From NCBI GenBank assembly GCA_041905405.1, contig JAYRLC010000011.1, forward strand, positions 41,830 through 105,829: DNA of 64,000 nucleotides, written 5' to 3'. This document shows positions 1-8,897 of this stretch, piece after piece. The notes under the pieces were generated by a model. That model saw only the letters and a program-made list of their open reading frames with translations, did not search any database and was not told where the DNA came from. Position 1 is the first letter of the stretch, and every line of letters begins with the position of its first letter. Source of the stretch: RAM1 sp041905405. GTDB lineage: Bacteria > Pseudomonadota > Gammaproteobacteria > Burkholderiales > Burkholderiaceae_C. The position numbers and the translations under genes are program-made.

Positions 1-285
1 GCCCAGAACCTGCGCGAATCGCTGCGCCTGGACGCGCTACTGGTCACACGCAGCGAAGAAGGCATGAGCCTGTTCGATGCGCAGGGCGAACTGCACGTCA
101 AGGCCCAGGCGCGTGAGGTGTTCGACGTGACCGGCGCGGGCGACACGGTGATCGCCACACTGGCGGCCCTGGTGGCCGCGGGCATGACACTGCGCGACGC
201 GATGCCGCTGGCCAACAGGGCGGGCGGCATCGTCGTGGGCAAATTCGGCACCGCCACGGTGTCGTACGAGGAGCTTTTTGCATGA
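1..285 (+). CDS. hldE: D-glycero-beta-D-manno-heptose-7-phosphate kinase (HldE/RfaE1), C-terminal part
   Basis: The window opens inside this gene and only the last 94 codons are present. The visible part carries the PfkB/ribokinase signature DVTGAGDTV, whose Asp is the catalytic base of this sugar-kinase family, then a helical C-terminus. The family phosphorylates heptose 7-phosphate at C1 in the cytoplasm, on the way to the ADP-heptose used for lipopolysaccharide inner core. It ends right after the kinase domain, so this is the separate kinase (RfaE1) or a kinase-only form, not the kinase-cytidylyltransferase fusion. Its TGA overlaps the hldD start codon (ATGA), so the two are translationally coupled. 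The assignment leans on that neighbour as well as the motif. Confidence 0.85.
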   Translation, partial: AQNLRESLRLDALLVTRSEEGMSLFDAQGELHVKAQAREVFDVTGAGDTVIATLAALVAAGMTLRDAMPLANRAGGIVVGKFGTATVSYEELFA

Positions 286-1286
286 CACGGGTGGTAGTGA
301 CCGGCGCCGCGGGTTTCATCGGCAGCAACATCATCAGGGGCCTGAACGCGCGCGGTATCGACGACATCATCGCGGTGGACGATCTGACGCAGGGCGACAA
401 ATTCCGCAACCTGGCCGACCTGCGCATCGCCGACTACGTGGACGCGGATCTGTTCTACGACCTGTTCGCCGAAGGCGGCTTCGGCAAGGTCGAAGCGGTG
501 TTCCACGAAGGCGCCTGCAGCGACACCATGGAAACCGACGGCAAGTACATGATGGACAACAACTACACGCTGTCCGTCGGCCTGTTCAACGCCTGCCGCC
601 AGCGCGGCGTGCGGCTGCTGTACGCATCGTCGGCCGCCACCTACGGCGGCTCGGACACGTTCCGCGAATCGCCCGAGTTCGAAAAGCCGCTGAACGTCTA
701 CGGCTACAGCAAGCTGCTGTTCGACCAACGGCTGCGCCGCGAGATCGGTGACAAGTTCCAGGACGCCACGCACCAGGTGGTGGGTTTCCGTTACTTCAAC
801 GTCTACGGCCCGCGCGAGCAGCACAAGGGCCGCATGGCCAGCGTGGCGTTCCACCAGTTCAACCAGTTCCGCGCCGAGGGCAAGGTCAAGCTGTTTGGCG
901 ACTATGGCGGCTACGCGGCCGGCGAGCAGCAGCGCGATTTCGTGTTCGTCGACGATGTCGTGGCGGTCAACCTGTGGTTCTTCGACCACCCCCGCCAGTC
1001 GGGCCTGTTCAACCTGGGCAGCGGCCGGGCGCAACCGTTCAACGACGTGGCGCTGGCCACGGTCAACGCCATGCGGGCGGCGCAAGGCGCACCGGCCGTG
1101 GACCTGCCGGCCGCCGTGGCCCAGGGGCTGATCGAATACGTCCCCTTCCCCGATGCCTTGCGGGGCAAGTACCAGTGCTACACCCAGGCGGACCTGACGG
1201 CGCTGCGCGCTGCGGGATGCGGCCATGCGTTTGCGGATGTGGCCAGCGGCGTAGCAAGCTACATGAAAGTACTCATGAATTCTTGA
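282..1286 (+). CDS. hldD: ADP-L-glycero-D-manno-heptose 6-epimerase
   Basis: A 334-residue short-chain dehydrogenase/epimerase. It opens with a Rossmann NAD(P)-binding motif (TGAAGFIGSNI, residues 7-17) and has the catalytic YGYSK (Y-x3-K) near residue 140, with a FRYFNVYGPRE segment typical of HldD. The enzyme converts ADP-D-glycero- to ADP-L-glycero-D-manno-heptose, the last step before heptose is added to lipid A-core. Length matches the family (about 310-340 aa). The ATG overlaps the hldE stop by four bases, making a two-gene heptose operon, which ends at a strong terminator 25 bp downstream. Confidence 0.95.
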   Translation: MTRVVVTGAAGFIGSNIIRGLNARGIDDIIAVDDLTQGDKFRNLADLRIADYVDADLFYDLFAEGGFGKVEAVFHEGACSDTMETDGKYMMDNNYTLSVGLFNACRQRGVRLLYASSAATYGGSDTFRESPEFEKPLNVYGYSKLLFDQRLRREIGDKFQDATHQVVGFRYFNVYGPREQHKGRMASVAFHQFNQFRAEGKVKLFGDYGGYAAGEQQRDFVFVDDVVAVNLWFFDHPRQSGLFNLGSGRAQPFNDVALATVNAMRAAQGAPAVDLPAAVAQGLIEYVPFPDALRGKYQCYTQADLTALRAAGCGHAFADVASGVASYMKVLMNS

Positions 1287-1311
1287 TTGATTACTTTTGA
1301 TTTATTACACT

Positions 1312-1342
1312 CGCCCAGCCCGGCAACGGTCTGGGCGTTTTT
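1312..1342 (+). terminator. Rho-independent terminator after hldD
   Basis: Inverted repeat CGCCCAG / CTGGGCG with a 12-nt loop, followed directly by TTTTT. It separates the heptose operon from the comEA-like gene. Confidence 0.85.
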
Positions 1343-1363
1343 ACTAACTCAGGAGGAAATCAC

Positions 1364-1705
1364 ATGCTCAAGAAACTGCTGGTCCACGCACTGGCCATCA
1401 CTGCCCTGCTGGGCTGCACCGCCGCTTTCGCCGCCGACGTGAACAAGGCGAGCGAAGCCGAGCTGGACGGTGTGCGCGGCATCGGCCCCGCCATGACCAA
1501 GCGCATCCTGGACGAGCGCAAGAAAGGCAACTTCAAGGACTGGAACGACCTGGTCGAGCGCGTCAAGGGCGTGGGCCCGGCCAACGCCGAGAAATTCTCC
1601 AAGGAAGGCCTGACGGTCAACGGCGAAGCCTTCAAGCCCGCCGCGGCCACGGCCGCCGACAAGCCCGCCAAGGCCGAGAAGAAGGCCGAAGCCGCCAAGA
1701 AGTAA
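1364..1705 (+). CDS. ComEA-family helix-hairpin-helix DNA-binding protein
   Basis: A 113-residue exported protein. Residues 1-23 form a signal peptide ending AAFA. Residues 25-80 hold two helix-hairpin-helix units (VNKASEAELDGVRGIGPAMTKRI and DLVERVKGVGPANAEKF), the non-specific DNA-binding fold of ComEA. The tail is rich in Lys, Ala and Pro (AEKKAEAAKK). ComEA proteins bind incoming DNA in the periplasm during transformation, but many Burkholderiales carry short stand-alone copies of unproven function. A good Shine-Dalgarno (AGGAGG) lies 8 bp before the ATG. The gene is monocistronic, with terminators on both sides. Confidence 0.85.
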   Translation: MLKKLLVHALAITALLGCTAAFAADVNKASEAELDGVRGIGPAMTKRILDERKKGNFKDWNDLVERVKGVGPANAEKFSKEGLTVNGEAFKPAAATAADKPAKAEKKAEAAKK

Positions 1706-1730
1706 GCCAGTCGGCATCCGCCAACGGCAA

Positions 1731-1753
1731 GGGCCCGCATGGCGGGCCCTTTT
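1731..1753 (+). terminator. Rho-independent terminator after the comEA-like gene
   Basis: Perfect 8-bp stem GGGCCCGC / GCGGGCCC with a 3-nt loop, then TTTT. It lies between this gene and the convergent DinB gene. The minus-strand reading has only TT after the stem, so it acts mainly on the plus strand. Confidence 0.85.
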
Positions 1754-1780
1754 CTTTTGGGCAGCGCTGCGCAGGCGCGG

Positions 1781-2341
1781 CTACTGCACCAGCGCGATCA
1801 GATCCGTCACGCCCACGTCCACGCCCGCCTGGCTCAGCAGCGTCGTCACCTGGCCCCGGTGGTGTGCCTGGTGGTTAAAGAAATGCGTCATGGCCTGCCA
1901 GGCCGGGTGTTCGCGCTGCACGCCACGCGTATTGGCATAGCGCATGGTGCGCAGCGGAAAGTCCGCGGGCATCTGGCCGATCCAGGCTTCGATGGCGGCG
2001 TCCAGCCGCGCGCGCCGGGCTTTCAGCGCGAGCCACCCGGGCTCCAAGAGCGTGCCGTAGCTGGCCCCGGCTGGCAGCGCCAGAAAGTCGCCCTGCAGCG
2101 CGGTGAATGCGGTGTCCTGCGCGGCGAAGCGCTGAAGCCACATCGTGTCACCCCAGACCAGATGGTTCAGCGTGCCATGGATGGAGCCAAAGAACGCCCC
2201 GCCGTCGCGCCTGCGCGCTTCATCGCCCAGCGGTTCACAAGCCTCATAAAGCCGCTCATTGAACCAGCGGTTGTAGCGGGCAAGGAATTGGTAGTTGTCG
2301 ACAAAGGCGCTGCTCATGCGCGCCATTGTCAGCCGTTTCAT
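1781..2341 (-). CDS. DinB family protein
   Basis: A 186-residue protein of the DinB/YfiT four-helix-bundle superfamily. The pattern HGTLNHLVWGD in the first half and FFNHQAHHRGQVTTLL near the C-terminus gives the three-histidine metal site typical of the fold. Members include thiol-dependent transferases and many uncharacterised proteins, so no reaction can be named. Its ATG overlaps the stop of the upstream 5-oxoprolinase gene by four bases and is preceded by GGAGCGGC, making it the last gene of the long minus-strand operon. Whether it takes part in that pathway is unknown. Confidence 0.85.
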   Translation of the reverse strand: MKRLTMARMSSAFVDNYQFLARYNRWFNERLYEACEPLGDEARRRDGGAFFGSIHGTLNHLVWGDTMWLQRFAAQDTAFTALQGDFLALPAGASYGTLLEPGWLALKARRARLDAAIEAWIGQMPADFPLRTMRYANTRGVQREHPAWQAMTHFFNHQAHHRGQVTTLLSQAGVDVGVTDLIALVQ

Positions 2342-5300
2342 GCCGCTCCGTAGCCTCCACCGCCCGGCGTGTGGATTTCAAACACATCGCCCGGCTTCAT
2401 CTCGGCCTGGCCGATGTGGCCCAGTTCCTCCACCGATCCATTGCCGCGCACCACGCGGTTGATGCCCACCTGCCCCGCGCCGCCTCCGGCCATGCCGAAC
2501 GCACCGTGCCGCCGGCCGTTGGACAGGATGCTGGCCGTCATGTCTTGCAGGAAGCGCACGCGGCGCACGCCGCCGTCCCCGCCCTTCCATTGGCCTGCGC
2601 CGCCGGAACCCCGGCGGATCTCGTAGCTGTCCAGCCGCACGGGGAAGCGGAACTCCAGCACCTCAGGATCGGTCAGGCGCGAGTTGGTCATGTGGGTCTG
2701 CACCACGCTCGTGCCGTTGAAGCCCCCGACGACAGCGCCGCTGGCGTCGGTCACTGCACCAGCACCGCTGCCGCCCGAAATCGTCTCGTAGTACTGATGC
2801 GACGCATTGCCGAAGGTGAAGTTGTTCATGGTGCACTGGCTGGCCGCCATGACACCCAATGCGCCGTACAGCGCATTGGTGATGCAGCTGGACGTCTCCA
2901 CGTTGCCCGCCACCACCGACGCCGGCGGGTTGGGGTTGAGCATGGAGCCCGGCGGGATGATGACCTTCAGCGGCTTCAGGCAGCCCGCGTTCAGCGGAAT
3001 ATCGTCGTCCACCAGCGTGCGGAACACATACAGCACCGCCGCCATGCACACGGCCGTGGGCGCATTGAAGTTGTTGGTCTGCTGGGCGCTGGTGCCGGCA
3101 AAGTCGATCTCGGCGCTGCGGCCCGGGGTGTTCACGCGGATCGCCACCTGGATCTGCGCGCCGTTGTCCAGCGGCAGCGTGAACGCGCCGTCCTTCAGGC
3201 GCGTGATCACTCGGCGCACGGACTCCTCGGCGTTGTCCTGCACGTGGCGCATATAGGCCTGCACCACGTCCAGGCCAAACTGCTCGACCATCTTGCGCAG
3301 CTCCTGCACACCCTTTTCGTTGGCGGCGATCTGCGCCTTCAGGTCGGCCATGTTCTGCTGCGGGTTGCGGCTGGGGTACTGCCCGCTTTGCAGCAGGGCA
3401 ACCATCTCGGCCTCGCGCAGCACGCCCTGCGCGACGAGCTTGACGTTGTTGATCTGCACGCCCTCTTCCTCGATGCGCGTGGAAAACGGCGGCATCGAGC
3501 CCGGCGTGGTGCCGCCGATGTCGGCATGGTGGCCGCGGCTGCCCACGTAGAACAGCGGCCTGTCGTGCGACGCGGCGCCCAGGTACACGGGCGTGATGAC
3601 CGTGACGTCCGGCAGGTGGGTGCCGCCGTGGTACGGGTCGTTCAGCACGTACACGTCGCCCGGCTGCATCTTGCCCGTGTTCTCGCGGATCACGGTCTTG
3701 ATGCTCTCGCCCATGGAACCCAGGTGCACGGGCATGTGCGGCGCGTTGGCGATCAGGTTGCCGTCAGCGTCGAACAGCGCGCAGCTGAAGTCCAGGCGCT
3801 CCTTGATGTTGACCGAGTAGGCCGTGTTCTGCAGTTGCAGGCCCATCTGCTCGGCGATGTTCATGAACAGGTTGTTGAACACCTCCAGCAGCACCGGGTC
3901 CACCGTGGTGCCCACGGCGAACTTCGCGGCGCGCGGCACGCGCCGGTCCAGCACGATGTGGTCCAGCGCCGTGAGTTCGGCCTCCCAGCCGGGCTCCACC
4001 ACGGTCGTGGCGTTCTTTTCGGCAATGATGGCCGGGCCCGGCACCACGTCACCAGGGCGCAGGTCCTCTCGCACGACCAGCGCAGCGTCATGCCACTGGC
4101 CGCCCGAATACATGCGCACGGTCTCGCGGCGCGGCACGTCGCGCGGCTCGTGCGTGTCGTGGCGCGGTTCGGCCGGCGCGTCGCCCGCCACCACGGCCTC
4201 GACGGACACGGCCTCGACCACCAGGCGCTTGCCCTGCATCAGGAACGCGAAGCGCTGGCGGTAGGCGGCCTCGAAGCCGGCCTTGATCGCCGCCAGGTCG
4301 CCAAAGGGCACGACCAGCGCGGCGTCGCTGCCCTCGTAGCGCACGTGCACGCGGCGGTGCACGGCCACGGCCCCGGCGTTGACCTGCTGGCGCTGCAGCT
4401 CGCCCTGCGCGGACGCGGCCAGCGCATCCAGCCGGCTGGCAATGAGCGGCAGCGAGTCGGCGGCCAGCGGCGCTTCCACCGCCTGCTCGCGGATCACGTT
4501 CTGGTCCGCCAGGCCCATGCCGTAGGCGCTAAGCACGCCGGCCAGGGGGTGCACGAACACGCGCGTCATGCCCAGGGCATCCGCTACCAGGCAGGCATGC
4601 TGGCCGCCCGCGCCGCCAAAGCACTGCAGCGTGTAGCGCGTGACGTCATAGCCGCGCGCGACCGAGATCTTCTTGATGGCGTTGGCCATCTGCTGCACCG
4701 CGATGTTGATGAAGCCTTCGGCCACCACTTCGGCGCTGCGGCCGGTCTTGCCGGCCAGCTCGTTGAACTTCGCCTGCACGGCCTCATAGCTCAGCGCCTC
4801 GTCGGCATTGGGGCCGAACACCTTGGGAAAGTAGCGCGGCTGGATCTTGCCGGTCATGACGTTGGCGTCGGTCACGGCCAGCGGACCGCCGCGCCGGTAG
4901 CTGGCGGGGCCAGGGTTGGCGCCGGCGCTCTCGGGCCCCACGCGAAAGCGCGAGCCGTCGAACTCCAGAATGGAGCCGCCGCCGGCCGCCACGGTGTGGA
5001 TGCTCATCATGGGCGCGCGCATGCGCACGCCGGCCACCTGGGTCTCAAACTCGCGCTCGAATTCGCCCGCGTAATGGCTCACGTCGGTGGACGTGCCGCC
5101 CATGTCGAAGCCGATCACCTTGTCGTGCCCGCCCAGCGCCGCCGTGCGTGCCATGCCCACGATGCCGCCCGCGGGACCGGACAGGATCGCGTCCTTGCCC
5201 TGGAACGCATGGGCGTCGGTCAGGCCGCCGGAGGACTGCATGAAGAACAGCTTGACGCCGGGCATCTCGCCGGCGACCTGCTCGACATAACGCCGCAGGA

Positions 5301-5967
5301 TCGGGGACAGGTAGGCATCCACCACGGTCGTATCGCCCCGGCTCACGAACTTCATCATGGGGCTGGTTTCGTGGCTGGTGCTGATCTGCGTGAAGCCCGC
5401 CTCACGCGCGATGCGCCGCGCCGCCTGCTCGTGCTCGGTATAGCGGTAGCCGTGCATGAAGACGATGGCCACGCTGCGCAGGCCGCGGCCATACGCCGCC
5501 AGCAGGTCGCCACGCAGCGCCGCTTCGTCCAGGCCCTGCACCACTTCGCCGTGGGCGCCGATGCGCTCGTTCGCCTCGATCACTTCGGCATACAGCAGCT
5601 CGGGCAACTGGATGTTGCGGTCAAACAGGCGCGGCCGGTTCTGGTAGGCGATGCGCAGCGCATCGCGAAAGCCGCGCGTGGTGACCAGCAACGTGGGCTC
5701 ACCCTTGCGCTCCAGCAGCGCGTTGGTGGCCACGGTGGTGCCCATCTTCACGCATTCCACCAGGCCTGGGGTGACGGGCTCGCCCGGCTTGAGCCCCAGC
5801 AGGTGGCGGATGCCCGCCACGGCCGCGTCCTTGTACTGCTCGGGGTTCTCGCTGAGCAGCTTGTGGGTCGTGAGCGTGCCGTCGGGCCGTTTGGCGACGA
5901 TGTCGGTGAACGTGCCGCCGCGATCAATCCAGAATTGCCAGCGGTCGGTGGAAGCTTGTTCTTGCAT
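2338..5967 (-). CDS. ATP-dependent 5-oxoprolinase / hydantoinase A-B fusion
   Basis: A 1209-residue protein fusing a HyuA-type N-terminal half and a HyuB-type C-terminal half, the architecture of eukaryotic-type 5-oxoprolinase. The N-terminus has the actin-like ATPase motif DRGGTFTDIV, with GFDMGGTSTDVS further on; the hydantoinase B half starts near residue 690 (DPVLLEVFNNLF) and ends in a Gly-rich PGGGGYG tail. The family cleaves 5-oxo-L-proline to glutamate with ATP, or related hydantoins. I chose the ATG at 5967 because the longer frame to 6042 would run into the upstream binding-protein gene; 11 bp separate the two. A racemase and a cyclase-type gene in the same island favour oxoproline over hydantoin as substrate, but this is inference. 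Confidence 0.88.
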   Translation of the reverse strand: MQEQASTDRWQFWIDRGGTFTDIVAKRPDGTLTTHKLLSENPEQYKDAAVAGIRHLLGLKPGEPVTPGLVECVKMGTTVATNALLERKGEPTLLVTTRGFRDALRIAYQNRPRLFDRNIQLPELLYAEVIEANERIGAHGEVVQGLDEAALRGDLLAAYGRGLRSVAIVFMHGYRYTEHEQAARRIAREAGFTQISTSHETSPMMKFVSRGDTTVVDAYLSPILRRYVEQVAGEMPGVKLFFMQSSGGLTDAHAFQGKDAILSGPAGGIVGMARTAALGGHDKVIGFDMGGTSTDVSHYAGEFEREFETQVAGVRMRAPMMSIHTVAAGGGSILEFDGSRFRVGPESAGANPGPASYRRGGPLAVTDANVMTGKIQPRYFPKVFGPNADEALSYEAVQAKFNELAGKTGRSAEVVAEGFINIAVQQMANAIKKISVARGYDVTRYTLQCFGGAGGQHACLVADALGMTRVFVHPLAGVLSAYGMGLADQNVIREQAVEAPLAADSLPLIASRLDALAASAQGELQRQQVNAGAVAVHRRVHVRYEGSDAALVVPFGDLAAIKAGFEAAYRQRFAFLMQGKRLVVEAVSVEAVVAGDAPAEPRHDTHEPRDVPRRETVRMYSGGQWHDAALVVREDLRPGDVVPGPAIIAEKNATTVVEPGWEAELTALDHIVLDRRVPRAAKFAVGTTVDPVLLEVFNNLFMNIAEQMGLQLQNTAYSVNIKERLDFSCALFDADGNLIANAPHMPVHLGSMGESIKTVIRENTGKMQPGDVYVLNDPYHGGTHLPDVTVITPVYLGAASHDRPLFYVGSRGHHADIGGTTPGSMPPFSTRIEEEGVQINNVKLVAQGVLREAEMVALLQSGQYPSRNPQQNMADLKAQIAANEKGVQELRKMVEQFGLDVVQAYMRHVQDNAEESVRRVITRLKDGAFTLPLDNGAQIQVAIRVNTPGRSAEIDFAGTSAQQTNNFNAPTAVCMAAVLYVFRTLVDDDIPLNAGCLKPLKVIIPPGSMLNPNPPASVVAGNVETSSCITNALYGALGVMAASQCTMNNFTFGNASHQYYETISGGSGAGAVTDASGAVVGGFNGTSVVQTHMTNSRLTDPEVLEFRFPVRLDSYEIRRGSGGAGQWKGGDGGVRRVRFLQDMTASILSNGRRHGAFGMAGGGAGQVGINRVVRGNGSVEELGHIGQAEMKPGDVFEIHTPGGGGYGAA

Positions 5968-5978
5968 GGTGCTTGAGG

Positions 5979-6956
5979 TTAGCGTTGGATGTAGTACGGC
6001 ACAAAGATATTGTTCGCCTCGTTCCCGACGGATCGTACCCATTCGCGGGAAAATTTCTCGCCCATCCGCTTCAGCTCGGCCTCGAACTCGGCGGGAATGC
6101 GGTCGACCTTCATGCCCTTGGCTTTCAGGTCGTTGGTGGAGCCGGCGGCAACGTCGCGGCTCATGGCCCAGCCGCGGGTCTCGGCGTCCTGCGCGGCCTT
6201 GAGCACGGCCTGCTGCACCGCAGGCTTCAGGCCGTCAAAGGCCTTCAGGTTCACGAAGACGATGTTCTTGGGAAACCAGGCGTTGATCTCGTAGTAGTGC
6301 CTGATCTGGCCCCAGACCTGGTTTTCCACCCCGGTCACGGCCGAGGTGATCATGTTGTCCATGCGGCCGCTGGCCAGCGCCTTGTTCACCTCGACCATGG
6401 GCACGTCCACGGGCGTGGCGCCCAGCATTTCGGCAATGCGCACGGTGGACTGGTTGTAGGTGCGCATGCGCGTGCCGCGGAAGTCCGCCGACGAGCGCAC
6501 CGGCGCGCTGGCATACAGGCCCTGCGGCGGCCAGGGCACCGCGTACAGCGCCTTCAGCCCCCGCTGGCTGAAGTGCCTGTCGATCAGCGGGCGCTGCAAG
6601 TCCCACATGCGCCGGGCGTCGTCGTAGCTGCTCACCACGAAGGGGATCGCGTCGGCCCCGGCGATCGGGATTTCCTTGACCATGCTGGTCATGATGGTTT
6701 CGCCGGCCTGGGCCTTGCCGTCCTGCACCGCCTGGCGGATGTCGTTGAGCTTGAAGAGCTCGTTGTTGGCCCGCACGTCGATGCGCAGCGCACCGGCGCT
6801 GGCCTGCTCCACATCGCGGGCGAACTGCGCGATGTTCTGCGTGTGAAACGATTCGGCGCGGTAGCCGGTGGCGAGCTGCCAGGTCGTCTGGGCGTGCAGC
6901 ATCGAGCCGTGGGAGAGCGAAGCCGCTGCGAGCGCGGCGATCAACAAAGCCTTCAT
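5979..6956 (-). CDS. TRAP transporter substrate-binding protein (DctP type)
   Basis: A 325-residue periplasmic protein with a signal peptide (residues 1-22, cut after MLHAQ or nearby) and the DctP-fold features of TRAP receptors: VPWPPQGLYA, RMRTYN (the Arg that usually contacts the carboxylate) and ENQVWGQIRHYYEINAW. An AGGAGCTC Shine-Dalgarno precedes the ATG. It lies between dctM and the 5-oxoprolinase gene, so this cassette has two binding proteins (the other at 8898) for one membrane pair. The two are clearly divergent, suggesting two ligands feeding one permease. Confidence 0.92.
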   Translation of the reverse strand: MKALLIAALAAASLSHGSMLHAQTTWQLATGYRAESFHTQNIAQFARDVEQASAGALRIDVRANNELFKLNDIRQAVQDGKAQAGETIMTSMVKEIPIAGADAIPFVVSSYDDARRMWDLQRPLIDRHFSQRGLKALYAVPWPPQGLYASAPVRSSADFRGTRMRTYNQSTVRIAEMLGATPVDVPMVEVNKALASGRMDNMITSAVTGVENQVWGQIRHYYEINAWFPKNIVFVNLKAFDGLKPAVQQAVLKAAQDAETRGWAMSRDVAAGSTNDLKAKGMKVDRIPAEFEAELKRMGEKFSREWVRSVGNEANNIFVPYYIQR

Positions 6957-6981
6957 GATGGAGCTCCTGGTGGGGAGTGGC

Positions 6982-8280
6982 TCAGCCCTGCATCTGACGT
7001 GGCAGCCACAGGACCACGTCGGGGAAAAAGTAGGTCGCGATCACGGCAGCGATCATCAGGAAGAACAGCGGCATGGCCGTGCGCGCGATCCACGTCACCT
7101 CGCGGCGCGTCAGGCCCTGCAGCACGAAGAGGTTGAAGCCCACGGGCGGCGTGATCTGCGCCATCTCCACCACCAGCACGATGAAGATGCCGAACCAGAT
7201 CAGGTCGAAGCCGGCGGCCTGCACCGTGGGCAGCAGCACGGCTATGGTCAGCACCACCATCGAGATGCCGTCCAGGAAGCAGCCCAGGATGATGAAGAAC
7301 ACGATCAGCAGCAGCATGAGGCTGAACGGCGACAGGTGCAGCGCGCCGATGAACTCCGCCAGATGGCGCGGCAGCCCGATGAAGCCCATGGCCAGCGTGA
7401 GGAATGCGGCGCCCGCCAGGATCAGGCCGATCATGCAGTACACGCGGCATGCGGCCACCAGCCCGTCCTTGAACCGCGCCCAGTCGAGCGAACCTTCGAT
7501 TTTGGCCAGCACCAGCGCGCCCGCCACGCCCAGCGCCGCCGCCTCGGTGGCGGTGGCGATGCCGCTGTAGATGCCGCCCAGCACCAGCGCGATCAGGGAC
7601 ACCACGGGAATCAGGTGGCGCGACGCGTACAGTTTCTGTCCGAAGCTCATGGCCGCGTCGGCGGCGGGAACCTTGTCCTGGTTCAGCAGCGCCCACACGA
7701 TGATGTAGCCCATGAACAACGTCGCCAGCATCAGGCCGGGAATGACGCCGGCAAGGAACAGCTTGGCGATCGACACGTTGGCAGCGACGCCGTACACGAT
7801 CATGATGATGGACGGCGGGATCAGCAGCCCCAGCGTGCCCGCGCCGGCCAGTGTGCCGATGGCGATGTCGTCGGGGTAGCCGCGCTTTTTCAGCTCAGGC
7901 AGCGTGATCTTGCCGATGGTGGCGCAGGTGGCGGCGCTGGAGCCCGAGATGGCCGCAAAGATGGTGCAGCCCACCACGTTGGTGTGCAGCAGCCGGCCCG
8001 GCAACCGGTCCAGCCAGGGCGCCAGCCCCTTGAACATGTCGTCGCTGAGCTTGCTGCGAAACAGGATCTCCCCCATCCACAGGAACAGCGGCAGCGCCGT
8101 GAGCGTCCAGCTGGACGTGGAGCCCCAGATGGTGAGCATCATGCTGTCGCCCACGGGCCGGCTGGTGAACAGCTCCATGCCCAGCAGCGCCACGGCCAGA
8201 AGCGACAGCCCGATCCACAGGCCTGAGCCCAGCACTGCGAACAGCAGCACGATCAGGGCCAATGCAATCACGACGTCCAT
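6982..8280 (-). CDS. TRAP transporter large permease subunit DctM
   Basis: A 432-residue, very hydrophobic inner-membrane protein with about 12 predicted helices. The hallmark stretches are SGSSAATCATIGKITLPEL, GLLIPPSIIMIVYG and ITPPVGFNLFVLQG. It is the Na+-coupled channel subunit of a TRAP system. The start at 8280 is set by AGAGGAG eight bases upstream; the longer frame to 8439 lies inside dctQ and is rejected. It is closely similar along its length to the DctM at 14002, its mirror-image partner. Confidence 0.94.
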   Translation of the reverse strand: MDVVIALALIVLLFAVLGSGLWIGLSLLAVALLGMELFTSRPVGDSMMLTIWGSTSSWTLTALPLFLWMGEILFRSKLSDDMFKGLAPWLDRLPGRLLHTNVVGCTIFAAISGSSAATCATIGKITLPELKKRGYPDDIAIGTLAGAGTLGLLIPPSIIMIVYGVAANVSIAKLFLAGVIPGLMLATLFMGYIIVWALLNQDKVPAADAAMSFGQKLYASRHLIPVVSLIALVLGGIYSGIATATEAAALGVAGALVLAKIEGSLDWARFKDGLVAACRVYCMIGLILAGAAFLTLAMGFIGLPRHLAEFIGALHLSPFSLMLLLIVFFIILGCFLDGISMVVLTIAVLLPTVQAAGFDLIWFGIFIVLVVEMAQITPPVGFNLFVLQGLTRREVTWIARTAMPLFFLMIAAVIATYFFPDVVLWLPRQMQG

Positions 8281-8309
8281 GTTTTTTCTCCTCTTGCGTG
8301 GGTCACGGG

Positions 8310-8819
8310 TTATTCGACGTGGGCCGCCTCGCCGGCTGCCGCAATGAAGCTGCCGCCCCGCCAGCGAAGCGCCAGCGCATGGCCGAACGCCAGCGCGAAA
8401 CCGATGCAGCCCAGTGCCATGGCGATCTGGGGAATCCACAGCGGGGACGCATCTGCCGCTGGCGAAATGTCATGGGTGGAGTACGACACCCAGACCAGCC
8501 GCAGCGAATACCAGGCGATGTACACGGCCAGGGCAAACGCGCTGGCCAGGCACCACCATTCCAGCGCACCGCGCAGGCGGTGCGGAACGCGCTCCAGCAG
8601 CAGCGTCACCCGGATGTGATCACCGTGCTGAAGGGTTCCGGGCAACGCCAGAAAAAGTGCCGCGGCGATCGCATAGCCCGCATAGGCATCCAGCCCGCCA
8701 ATCTCCCAATGCACTTCGCGGGCCACAACACCCAGCAGCACGGTGCCGAACGCGGCCACCATGGCCACGCACGACAGGAACATCAGCAGTTTGTAGAAAT
8801 TGAGGACGAGCTTGGCCAC
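8310..8819 (-). CDS. TRAP transporter small permease subunit DctQ
   Basis: A 169-residue four-helix membrane protein of the DctQ family, with the conserved DAYAGYAIAAALFLALPGTL and GDHIRVTLL segment in the middle. It binds DctM in the inner membrane and bridges to the receptor. A GTG start at 8819 is chosen because AGGAG lies six bases upstream; the ATG at 8891 would cross a 12-bp GC stem-loop. The C-terminus lies 29 bp before dctM. Confidence 0.92.
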   Translation of the reverse strand: MAKLVLNFYKLLMFLSCVAMVAAFGTVLLGVVAREVHWEIGGLDAYAGYAIAAALFLALPGTLQHGDHIRVTLLLERVPHRLRGALEWWCLASAFALAVYIAWYSLRLVWVSYSTHDISPAADASPLWIPQIAMALGCIGFALAFGHALALRWRGGSFIAAAGEAAHVE

Positions 8820-8855
8820 CGTACGCTCCTGGTTCGGTATTGACAATGCAATGAA

Positions 8856-8889
8856 GCGGCGCGCTGCGTCAGACCCGGCAGCGCGCCGC
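8856..8889 (-). promoter_or_regulatory. Strong intercistronic stem-loop between dctP and dctQ
   Basis: A perfect 12-bp GC stem (GCGGCGCGCTGC / GCAGCGCGCCGC) with a 10-nt loop lies in the 78-bp gap between the binding-protein and dctQ genes. No U-run follows on the minus strand, so it looks like an mRNA-stabilising or processing element that would raise receptor over permease expression rather than a full terminator. Confidence 0.7.
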
Positions 8890-8897
8890 AAAGGGCA

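Noticed and set aside
2326..5976. 1216-codon open frame on the plus strand
   Set aside because: It is exactly antisense to the 5-oxoprolinase gene, has a His/Arg/Val/Ala-heavy composition and no motif. High GC at third positions keeps the opposite frame open.
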